From Cinclus cinclus (lineage: Eukaryota > Chordata > Aves > Passeriformes > Cinclidae): DNA of 64,000 bases. Every line of letters begins with the position of its first letter. Positions within the stretch are counted from its first letter, which is position 1. The stretch covers positions 33,056,654 to 33,120,653 of the forward strand of contig NC_085052.1 in the NCBI RefSeq assembly GCF_963662255.1, read 5' to 3'. Under the pieces are notes generated by a model that saw only the letters and a list, made by a program, of their open reading frames with translations, ran no database searches and was not told where the DNA came from. This document shows, piece by piece, positions 31,901 to 44,000 of this stretch. The position numbers were made by a program, and so were the translations under genes.

Positions 31901-34900
31901 AATATCCTGTGCCCTGATTTCATCAGCTCTAAAATTGGAAAATCGATATCATCCTGGATGGTAAAAATCCCTGGGAGCTGGGAGGAATCATAGCAAATAT
32001 AGTCACCCCAAGGTCAGGCTTATCTAGTTGTTGATTTATGTTTTTTGCTGCTGTTTTGAAGAGCCATCAGGGTGGCTTTCCATGCTATAAAGCTGTGGTC
32101 TTCCCTGCCCAGCCAGGGGGTTCCTTACCAGGTGATGGAAGGAGGTTGGATGCTCAGTTGGAAATGCTGCCCTGATCCCAGTTTCTTTGGAGATTAATTT
32201 TCCCATTTAAATATTGAACGTGGTGTGGAACTGCTGGAGCTGGTTGTGAAGGGCAGTCTCAAACCAGGTGCCCTGTGGGGAAAAAAAAATAAAGCCATGA
32301 AAATGATTAAGCAACAGGAAAAGAAGGCATTTACTATCACTTTTTTGATGTTTGGTGGCAAATTCCAAATTTCATATTCCCCTGTTCCCTTTTCGGGTGG
32401 ATTTGGTGCTGCTCATGTGCTGGCAGGTCCTCTTGCATAGCAGGGGAAGACTGGGCACGGGACAGGGGATTTTCCCATTGCCTTGAATTTCCCTTTCCCT
32501 GACTTTTCTCTGCTGGGGAAAGCTGCTCTGTGTCATCCTGGACTCTTGGAAAACAAACGGCTGGGGGACTGCCGTAAATAAGCCTCAAGGAGTGTTTATT
32601 TGAAGACTTTGTGGAGCAAGAGCAGGTTTAAACAGTGGCAAGGGGCCAGGAAAATGTGCTGGGGGCACATGGCGGGTGAGGAGGGGAGAGGAGATAATGC
32701 TCAGTCATTGGAAAACCAGCCTGGGCTTCTTTGTGCTGGAGTGGAGTGGTTGAGCTGGGTGGTTCTGGGGGGTGGAGGGACTTTTCTGGGCATGGAGGAA
32801 TGATGTCTGTGGGTTTCTGCCTGGGTTTGGGGTGCACAAATGGAGATTTAAGCCCTCAAGAGATGGAGGTGCAGGTGAATCCTGGTGTGGGATGCTGAGC
32901 TGCCACACTCCCACAATACTTGGCTTTCCACAGCTGAAACATGAGCAGATCATTCCCCTTTCCACCCATAGCCTATTTAAAAGGGGGATGTTCCCTGTTA
33001 AGGCAGAGGTTTGCCTTGGGTGAGAGCACTGGGGTGGATTTTATTGCAGGAATCCAAGTGCTCGGGAAGCAGCACCGCTCTGCTGTCGGTGCTGCTGGCA
33101 AACCTGGCACAGCTCCATCCCCACAGGCTTTGTTTTGTATTTCCAGAGCAAATCCCACTGCCTTTCCTCTTGATAAATGACTGCAGGCCGGATTTCTCTT
33201 GTGGAGAACAAGTAAATATCCATGAGTCAGCCGTGTAATGTCAGGGATGAGCAAACCCTGCTCACTGAGCTGACCCCGAACACAGCCCCATCATCTTAGA
33301 GGGTTTTCCATCCTAGCCTGGGAAGTGGGTTCCAACAGGCTCTCCGGGGATGTTTGTGGATGCCATGCTGGGTGTTCCTTAGCTGGTGCCAGGTTAATTT
33401 GTTGGATGGGATGCTCAGACGTACAAACCCCCCACCCTGAGGTTTCTGAATTATGGAAAGTTGTGAGGGTTTGAGTTTCTTCCCTGAGAGGGGATAGCTG
33501 TGGTGGAGAATATGCCTGGAATGTGGAGGTTATGATAAAAGGGGAGGAGGAGGAGGAGGAGGAGGAGGAGAGCTTGGTGGAAACATAGGCATCAGGATGC
33601 TTCTGGACATGGAAAGGGGAGACACTTGGAAAGGAAGGGTATTGCAGGGTTTGTGGCTGGCACGGGGACCTCTCTCCCCAGGGATGCCACTGCCTGAACA
33701 TTTCATCCAAAATCCGTGGAGATAGCTGGAATGGGGGCAGGACCTTGCATTTTCCAGACCCATCCCCTTGGTTTGAATCTCCCAGCTGGACAGCTGTGTC
33801 CATGTGACAGCATGGACTGGTTGGAAGTGCTCCCAGTGTGTGCTTGTGCTAAGGGGAAGGAAGCTGTTGTTTTGAGCTGAAATGTGAATTGATACCTTTG
33901 AGCATCATTTAATATGGGAAACTGGAAATGTCTCATTAAAAATACAAATTTGTCCAAAGTATCTGTAGGGCTTTTCCTAGCCTCCTGGTCAGCCGGGGGC
34001 TGCAGGATTGAGCATCACAGATTCCCTGTCCTTTGCTTCCAGGGGAGCAGCACCAAAGAGTATTTCCTCCAGAGGACTCTGCAGAGCCTCGAACGCTATT
34101 TCTACTTGATTGCTTTCAACTACTACCTTCACGAGCAGGTAAAAACCACCAGAACAACCCAAAACCACCTTCCCTGCCCTCTTTTTTTCCCCGCTCTGTC
34201 TTGTGGCGGGTGGGCAGGGGCTTCCCCCTTGTGGAGTTTTCCCAGCAGGTTTTCTCAGTGGGGTGGCGGGCAGGGGGAGCAGAGCCCAGGCTGATGGTGC
34301 GTCCCCCCGCCGGCAGTACCCCCTGGGCTTTGCCCTCAGCTTCAGCAGGTGGATGTGCCGGCACCCGGAGCTGTACAGGCTGCAGGCAGACATGAACTGC
34401 TCGGAGCTCACCGTCACCGCCGAGCTCGTCACCAAGGGCACCCGAGTGCTGGTGAGTGAGGTGGGAGTGGCACCTTCACAGAGGCGTGGAGGGGTGGGAG
34501 AAGCTGAGGGTTTCCCTCTTGTCGTGGGGTCTTGGGTCTGGGTCCTGCTGGCAGCCTCAGCGAGGGTGGGACTAGATGGGTTTAAAGTCCCTTCCAACCC
34601 AACCCAGGTGAGGATAAATGTGTGGCCAGAGATGCCTGTGCACGTGGATGTGTCTGGAGCGTTGTAATGGTTTGAAAGCAAAATCAGTGAGAGACTCCAA
34701 GTCACAAATACAATTTAATAGGAAACAATGAGAAAAAAACAATATATGCACTAGTACAAAAGAAAACCACTGGCAGAGTCAGAATACAACCTGACACCCT
34801 GCTAGTTAGGGTGGCGCTAGCAGTCCAGATGAAGTGGTCTTGTTGAAGTATTGATCCTGTAGAAAGGTCTGGTAGCTCTTGTCTTCTGGAAACCAGTGGG

Positions 34901-37900
34901 TAGGGGCTGCCTTGGTGTTCCAAATCTCAGAATTTATCCAGGTGGGAAATGTTTGGCTCCTCCCCCTGGGTGGAGCATCTCCCAATGGGATGATGTAATT
35001 TTATCAGTCGTGCAGTAGGACTCAATGGCCCATTAACAGAAGATATCATCCTGGAGGAAGGATGGGTCCTGGGACAGATAAAGAACACTGCCGCTCCTGG
35101 TTTTTAGCAGATGGCCCATTAGCAGAGGCAATCTCTCACAGAGAAAAGGATCACTGCCCCACCTGGTTTCAACAGATGATGATAGAATAGGTATTTTTGG
35201 GCACACCTTTACACTGTAGCCTAGGACAAGCATCCACCTGGATGTCTGCCCATCCATCCTGGGCAGCAGCTCCATGGTTTCTGGGTGGGGTGAAGGAGGC
35301 TGGGGCCGTTGGTGCCTTGTGCTGCAAGAAGAGCATGTCCCACCTTGGAAACGCAGCCATGGGGATTTGAGCCCTGGATGCTGCTGTTGGAAAGGTCTGG
35401 GGGCATGCCCTGAGCAGGGTCTATGGGTTGTGGAGTGCTGCAAACCTGAGGGTGGGAAGGGGCATCCCCTGCCTGGACACCTCTCTGTTCCAGGTGGCGG
35501 ATGAGCGCTTCTGCCCGGATGTGCTGAGCACTGCGAAGGAGATGAACGTGGCCAACTTCCGAAGGGTGCCCAAAATGCCCGTCTACGGGACAGCACAGCC
35601 CAGCTCCAAGGTGAGGAACACGATCCCACTTCGGGCAGGGACCCCACGTCGGGCTCCCAGCCCTGCCATCACCCTCGCCCACCCTTTCCTCAGACCCTGG
35701 GCAGCGTCCTGCGGTACCTGACGGATGCCAAGAGGAAACACTCCCGCATTGTCTGGATCAACCTCCGGGAGGAAGCTGTCCTGGAAGGGAACGAGCAGAT
35801 CTATACGCTGCGGGAGCCTGGACTCCTGGAGGAGCTGATCCCCGTGCCTGCTGCCTCGCCCCAGCAGCTGGAGGTGAGCTCTGGGAGGTGCTGGATGTTG
35901 TGGAGGTTCCCGGGAACTCTCATGGGTGATTTCCACAGGCTTTGATAGTTCCTCACCCTCTGGAGCTGCTGGTTTTGTTTTCCTTTGGGAACAAGGGAGC
36001 AAAGCAGAGATCTACCCTGGAAGAATTTATAGCATGCCTTGAGAGCAAGGGTAAAAGACATCTGGGGAAAGGGGAGTGGATGTTGCCAGCTGGATTTCTA
36101 GAGGAGACAGGCAGTGGAGGATCTTGGCTGCCAGCAGCAGAATGGCTGCATGGAGGAGCTGCCCGGCATGGTGGGAAATGATGCTCCTGGGGCTCCCATC
36201 AAAGCACAGAGGGACCTGGGCAGAACTGGTGACCAGAACCTGGTGTGGGGTTTGGGGTGTTCACCTGCATATAAACACACTGATTAAGATCCTGCTAAAA
36301 TTACGAGGGGCGGTGTTACATTGAGGGTTTCTCCATCCTCTGCAGAAACTGGAGGCTGCCCTGAAAGGGGACCTGCTGAAGTGCCAGAAGTGGCTGGAGG
36401 TGTACCTGGAGGCAGAGAAGCAGATGAAGATGTTCAAGAGCTGCCTGACCACGCAGGAGATATTCAGCCAGCAGAAGAGTTCCTGCCAGGGACTCACCTA
36501 CCGCCGCATCCCCATCCCTGACTTCTGTGCTCCCAAGGAGCAGGTACCCCAGGGAGGGGATGGTGCTGCTGCCTCCATCCCAAGCCAGCCCTGAGGCTGT
36601 GCAGGAATGTCACTTGGGCGCTCAGTGCTGGTGGGGTGCTTGCCAGGGCAGGGGGGGATCCCCAGGAGGTGCTGCATGCAGTGGCTGTTTGCCTTCAGGT
36701 GGGTAAGGATGGACCTGGCAGCAAGGAAACAGGGATTTCAACCTGGAGGCTGTGGGACAAAGGGGACCCCAAGTTGAGGAAGTCCTGCATCCCTAAAAAC
36801 CCACTGGCTTCATCCTGGCAGGACTTTGACCGGCTGCTGGAGGCCATGAAGAGCGCCCTGGCCGAGGACTCGCGGGCAGCATTCGTGTTCAACTGCTCCA
36901 GTGGCCGGGGCAGGACCACCACGGCCATGGTCATCGCTGTCCTCACCCTCTGGCACTTCAATGTGAGTACAGGGGGCTGCAACAGCCGCTGGTGGGGTTC
37001 CTGGGGAAGCTCTGGAGAGCCTGTGGTGGCTCTGTCACAGCCAGAGGGTTGGAAGGAGCGTGGGCAGGGCCAGGGTGGACATCTGTATGTTGTCATTTGC
37101 TGTGCCTAACTCCCAGTGAGCTCCAGTAGTCTGGTGTATCCCTGGTGAGCCTTTACCTTCTTCCCAAGATCTCCCACCCAAGGGTGAAGGGTTAAGGGCG
37201 GGGGAGATCATGGAATCATGGAATTGATTTGGCTCATCTCTTTCCACCCCTCTGCTGTGGGCTGGGACACCTTCCACTATCCCAGGCTGCTCCAAGCTCT
37301 GTCCAGCCTGGCCTTGGACACTTCCAGGGATCCAGGGGCAGCCACAGCTTCTCTGGGCACCCTGGGCCAGTGCCTGGAACAGTCCTCTGGCTGTCCAAAC
37401 ATGTGGCTCCCTCCTTGGGCAGGGGTAAAATTTTCATGTTCTGTGTGTGGCAGAGGCAGGGTGGGGGATGCTGAGGGTCCTGGAGGACTGGGCACAGGCT
37501 CCACATTTTTGTGCAGCCCATAATGACCCAGTCCCCTTTGGCCACCCCAGGGCATCCCTGAGATGAGTGAGGAGGAAATCGTGAGTGTGCCTGATGCCAA
37601 GTACACCAAGGGAGAGTTCGAGGTGAGTCCTGGGGCTTCAGGGTGGGTCCTGAAGAGGTCTGGGGGCCCTCCCTCTGCTACCTTAAGCCACAGCTGCTTG
37701 TTTGGAGGGGCTGGATCAGTGGGACGAGGCAGGGTGGTGAAGCCCTGCTGCTCCTGCCTGTTCTCCAGGTGGTGATGAAGGTGGTGCAGCTCCTGCCTGA
37801 TGGTCACCGGATGAAGAAGGAGGTGGACATGGCCCTGGACACGGTCAGTGAGACCATGACCCCCATGCACTACCACCTGCGGGAAATCATCATCTGCACC

Positions 37901-40900
37901 TACCGCCAGGTGAGCTCCATGGCAAATTCCAGAGGGGGCAGCTGGGCTCTGGGACCAGCCCTGCCCAAGCTGCATCGTTTCTGGAGGTGAAGCTCTCTGG
38001 GGTGTCACCAGAGAGGTGCCAGGGCTCTTGTGGTCACGGTCAACCGGATCTTGCCTGTCCCACATCCCACCCGCTATCCTGCCTGCATCCCACATTCCAT
38101 CCTGCCTGCATCCCATCCAGCATTCCTCTCCTCCCGCATCCCATCCAGCATTCCTCTCCTCCAGCATCCCTTCATTTCCATCCAGTGAGGTGCAGCCGGC
38201 AGAGGGCAGGACTGGTCTGTCCCACTCCACTTCCAGCCCCAAAGGCTCCTTCCTCTGGCTCCTCAGAGTTTGGGAAGCAGATTCAGTTTTGGGAAGGGGA
38301 GCTGGACTCGTCCAAAGCAGATCCGCAGCCCTGCTTTATTTGGCAGCCTCCGTGGAGCTGATGAAGAAGAAAAAAGGATTATTTTAATGAGATTTAGAAT
38401 ATTTTAAACCTGTGCATCTGTATCATTGGAAGGGCAGAGCCCAGGGCCTGGTGTTATTCCTGGGATGGTTTGTGCCACATCCCACTGGCAATTCCTGACT
38501 TCAGCTCTTGCTCCAGCTGCCATCGATCTGTGTTTTCAATTAATGGCCACCAACGATTGTGGAGGGAAGAAAAACCAAAATGTTCAATCATCCAGGAACA
38601 TCTGCAACTTCTTAGGGGTTTGCCTCCTGGTTCCTGAAATCCTCTGCATTTTTTGGGGAGCTGGGAGACGAAATCTCTGGAGACCTAACTATTTGCAGAT
38701 GTAGCGATTATTAATTAATTTACAGTCACATAAATTTGTATTAATTTATTTTTATTCAGGATAAGTACTTTAATTTAATCTTGGCTTTCCCTCCTTGGCT
38801 ATGGGGATGTGGCCATGTGGGGATTTTCATCTACCTGCCTGTCAGGACTAGCATAGGGGTGATCCTGGGCTGTATCCTATTTCCAGGCTGGCATCCTGGT
38901 GGATGGGAAGGGATTCATCCACTCCCTCTGTTCAAGGAAGAGCCTCTTGTCACTGGAGCTTGTACTTCCCTCTTGGCTGCTCCGTCCATCCCATTTGATT
39001 TGGCTTGGCCCTGAGCAAATGCTGTCATTTTAATTTATTTTTTGCTTTTTCCTCAGTGATGGGCAGCTTGGAAAAGAGAATGATGGGAATTGTTGGGGTT
39101 TTGGGAGTCTGCTGGAAGATGCTTTTCAGGGTTAGGGCAAACAGAAGGGAAGGAGAAGGTGTTTTGGGGGCTTGGTTTGGTTTGTTTTGACCTCTTCCCA
39201 CCCCTAGCTGGGAGGAGAAATAGGAAAATGTAGGAAAATGTAAATAATGGGATAAAAGATAAGTGATAGGATGTATAAGAGGTAAATAATAAGATAATAG
39301 AATAAAAAGAAATGGGATAATAGAATGAAATGATAAGTAACATAAGAAAAATAAATAATAGAATAAAACAATAAATAATAGGATAAGAAATAAATAGGAT
39401 AATGCAAAACGTGGTAAATAATAGGATAATAGAATGAAAAATAAATAGGGTAATACAGTACCAGGATAAATAATGGGTAATAGGATTTGCTCTCTACAAA
39501 TACTGGCACACACAGGTGGAGGAGACACCTTTTCCCAAGGGGAGAGCTGCAGTGAGGAATTGCTGCTTTTTGGGATGGCTTTGTGGGTTCAGGGCTCTGA
39601 TTTATTATTATTTATTAATTCCTAGAATGGGCAGTGTGCAGGGCTTAAAATAATGGCAATAATAATAATAATAATAATAATAATCATTACTGTGTAATTA
39701 CATATGTCGTCTAATAAAGCAACAAATATAAATAATGAATGCATGAACATTATAGTATATGTAAAGCATATACAAGAGATAATTGTAATTTCTGTATGTA
39801 AAATAGTGTTGGGAGATGTGATGGCCACCAACCTCAGAGCTTCTCTTCCTCTGGAAACAGAGGCTGAATCCAGGTGGGAATGCCATCCAGGGAGGTGTTT
39901 TTCCATGGGGAAAGTGCTTCACAGTCCAGGAACTCGTGGTTTGGGGTACAGTTGGCACTTGGCTGTCTATTCCTGCTCCTGCCCCCCCACGTTTAGTTAT
40001 TTTTGAGCTCTGGGAATGTTGTTACCTGCTGGAAACCACAAGGAAATGAGAGCCTGGCAGGAGTGGGCTGGACAGACGCGCTCATTTTTGTCCCCACAGT
40101 CTTCCTCCCTCTTCCCATGCCCTTCCCACGTTTTCTCCCAGGGCTGTGGCTGAGGGTGGGATGCGGGAGCTCCTCTGGGATGCTCTCCCAGCACAGGTGC
40201 CTCAGCCAGGCTGGTGTTCCTTCCAGGGAAAGTCAAGCAAGGATGAGCGGGAGACGCGGACGCTGCAGCTGAGGAGCCTGCAGTACCTGGAGCGCTACAT
40301 CTTCCTCATCCTCTTCAACTCCTACCTGCACCTGGAGAAAAAGGACTCCTGGCAGAGGCCCTTCAGCCTCTGGATGCGTGAGGTGAGGCTTCCCCTGGCT
40401 GCCAGCTCACTCAGCCTCGTGTTTGCATGGGAATGCAGGAATTTCCTGGGAAGCAGGCGCCCATCCTTCACTTGTATCTGATTTCTGGGGCATCGTTTGT
40501 GCTCTGTTTGCTCCCTGGGTCGGTGGCTCTCATGGAAAGCCACTGGAGATGGATGGAATCCCACCACATGGAGGGGGAGCTCTCCCACCCCAAACCTGCT
40601 TTTTCCCCCCTGGTTTGAGCTTCCCAGGGGTTTTGTTGGGTGGCCACCAGCCAAACCTGCCTGGCCAGGACAGGTGGCACAGGGGATGGGAGGTCTGGGA
40701 GGATGGGATGTGGCATTGCACATCCAAGGGGATTGGGAACCAGCAGGAAAAGTGGAATGGGAGGCCAGTGACAGACCCTAAATGATCCTTATGGAATGGG
40801 GGAAGGCTGGGTAAGAGACCCTAAATGACCCATATTTCTGGCTCGGGGGGGGATGTAGGTGCTGGATTTATATGGGACACATTGATTTGAATGGGAATTT

Positions 40901-41044
40901 TTTGGGGGGGCTGTAAATTTCTCTGGAAAAGGGACTTTGGAGGTGGCATAACTGGTGTGGGGGGCACAGGGCTGTGTGCTGGTGCCTGGGGAGTTCTTCT
41001 GCATGAAAGGAGAGTCAGAGGGGAGAAGGGGAAGCTGGGGACAT

Positions 41045-41083
<39 letters not shown>

Positions 41084-44000
41084 TACATTTTCATTATTTG
41101 TATTTATTTAAATTTTATTATTGCACGACTGCATCGTATTATTTTCAATCTTAATTGTTGTTATTTCATTGCATTACTTCTATTGACTCACTCTACAACT
41201 TCACTTTTTTTTCTTTTTCTTTCCCCCTTTTAAAATTCATTTTGTAATTTTCATCTTTTACTTCTATTACGATGCAAAGAATTTTTCTCTCCCCGCCCCC
41301 TACCCGGATTTGCTGTTGTGGGAAAAATCCACATCCCTTCTCTCTCCTCTTCCAGCTCTGCTAATTCCTATTGGCATCTTTGATCCGCCGGGCGGGAGAT
41401 GAAAGGGCGGAGCTGGAGCCGGAGCGGGGCCGCCGGTGCTCGCCCCACCCTGGCATCCCGGTTATGCCGGTGTTTGCATTGCCCGGCGGCCGCCGCTGGG
41501 GCTGGAGCAGCTTTTTTTTGGAGATTTGGGATGTTTGCTCTCGGCTGGGTGCGGGAGGCGTGCGGCCGAACGCAGCAGTTTTGAGAGCGGAGCTTTTTGG
41601 GGCTGCACCCCTTAGTGCTGCACTTTTAGGGCTGCATATTTTGGGGCTGTACCTTTTGGGGCTGCACCCTTTATTGCTGCATCTTTTGGAGCTGCACCCT
41701 TTATTGCTGCATCTTTTGGGGCTGCACCCTTTATTGCTGCATCTTTTAGGGCTGCACTATTTATTGCTGCATCTTTTGGAGCTGCACCCTTTATTGCTGC
41801 ATCTTTTGGGGCTGCACCCTTTATTGCTGCATCTTTTAGGGCTGCACCCTTTATTGCTGCATCTTTTAGGGCTGCACCCTTTATTGCTGCATCTTTTGGA
41901 GCTGCACCCTTTATTGCTGCATCTTTTGGAGCTGCACCCTTTATTGCTGCATCTTTTGGGGCTGCACCCTTTATTGCTGCATCTTTCGGGGCTGCACCCT
42001 TTATTGCTGCATCTTTTGGGGCTGCACCCTTTATTGCTGCATCTTTTGGGGCTGCACCCTTTATTGCTGCATCTTTTGGAGCTGCACCCTTTATTGCTGC
42101 ATCTTTTGGGGCTGCACCCTTTATTGCTGCATCTTTTGGAGCTGCACCCTTTATTGCTGCATCTTTTAGGGCTGCACCCTTTATTGCTGCATATTTTGGA
42201 GCTGCACCCTTTATTGCTGCATCTTTTAGGGCTGCACCCTTTATTGCTGCATCTTTTGGGGCTGCACCCTTTATTGCTGCATCTTTTGGGGCTGCACCAT
42301 TTATTGCTGCATCTTTTGGAGCTGCACCCTTTATTGCTGCATCTTTTGGAGCTGCACCCTTTATTGCTGCATCTTTTGGGGCTGCACCCTTTATTGCTGC
42401 ATCTTTCGGGGCTGCACCCTTTATTGCTGCATCTTTTGGGGCTGCACCCTTTATTGCTGCATCTTTTGGGGCTGCACCCTTTATTGCTGCATCTTTTAGG
42501 GCTGCACCCTTTATTGCTGCATCTTTTGGGGCTGCACCCTTTATTGCTGCATCTTTTGGGGCTGCACCATTTATTGCTGCATCTTTTGGAGCTGCACCCT
42601 TTATTGCTGCATCTTTTGGGGCTGCACCTTTTGGGGCTGCACCCTTTATTGCTGCACTTTTAGGGCTGCACCCTTTATTGCTGCATCTTTTAGGGCTGCA
42701 CCCTTTATTGCTGCATCTTTTGGAGCTGCACCCTTTATTGCTGCATCTTTTAGGGCTGCACCCTTTATTGCTGCATCTTTTGGGGCTGCACCCTTTATTG
42801 CTGCATCTTTTGGAGCTGCACCCTTTATTGCTGCATCTTTTGGGGCTGCACCCTTTATTGCTGCATCTTTTGGAGCTGCACCCTTTATTGCTGCATCTTT
42901 AAGGCTGCACCCTTTATTGCTGCATCTTTTGGAGCTGCACCCTTTATTGCTGCATCTTTTGGAGCTGCACCCTTTATTGCTGCATCTTTTGGAGCTGCAC
43001 CCTTTATTGCTGCATCTTTTAGGGCTGCACCCTTTATTGCTGCATCTTTTGGGGCTGCACCCTTTATTGCTGCATCTTTTGGGGCTGCACCATTTATTGC
43101 TGCATCTTTTGGAGCTGCACCCTTTATTGCTGCATCTTTTGGAGCTGCACCCTTTATTGCTGCATCTTTCGGGGCTGCACCCTTTATTGCTGCATCTTTC
43201 GGGGCTGCACCCTTTATTGCTGCATCTTTGGGGGCTGCACCCTTTATTGCTGCATCTTTTGGGGCTGCACCCTTTATTGCTGCATCTTTTGGGGCTGCAC
43301 CCTTTATTACTGCATCTTTCGGGGCTGCACCCTTTATTGCTGCACTTTTAGGGCTGCACCCTTTATTGCTGCATCTTTTGGGGCTGCACCCTTTATTGCT
43401 GCATCTTTTGGAGCTGCACCCTTTATTGCTGCATCTTTTGGAGCTGCACCCTTTATTGCTGCATCTTTTGGGGCTGCACCCTTTATTGCTGCATCTTTCG
43501 GGGCTGCACCCTTTATTGCTGCATCTTTTGGGGCTGCACCCTTTATTGCTGCATCTTTTGGGGCTGCACCCTTTATTGCTGCATCTTTTGGAGCTGCACC
43601 CTTTATTGCTGCATCTTTTGGGGCTGCACCCTTTATTGCTGCATCTTTTGGAGCTGCACCCTTTATTGCTGCATCTTTCGGGGCTGCACCCTTTATTGCT
43701 GCACTTTTAGGGCTGCACCATTTATTGCTGCATCTTTTGGGGCTGCACCTTTTGGGGCTGCACCTTTTGGGGCTGCACCCTTTATTGCTGCATCTTTTGG
43801 AACTACACCTTTTGGGGTTGCACCCTTTATTGCTGCACTTTTAGGGCTGCACCATTTATTGCTGCATCTTTTGGGGCTGCACCTTTTAAAGCAGCACCTT
43901 TTGGGGCTGCACCCTTTAAAGCAGCACCTTTTGGAACTACACCTTTTGGGACTGCACCTTTTAAAGCAGCACCTTTTGGGGCTGCGTTTCCAGTGCATGG

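Noticed and set aside
41371..42663. A 430-codon Leu/His-rich open frame and its neighbours at 42678-43710
   Set aside because: They translate a 30-bp intronic minisatellite. The period is divisible by 3, several frames are open, and there is no gene-like composition or start context.
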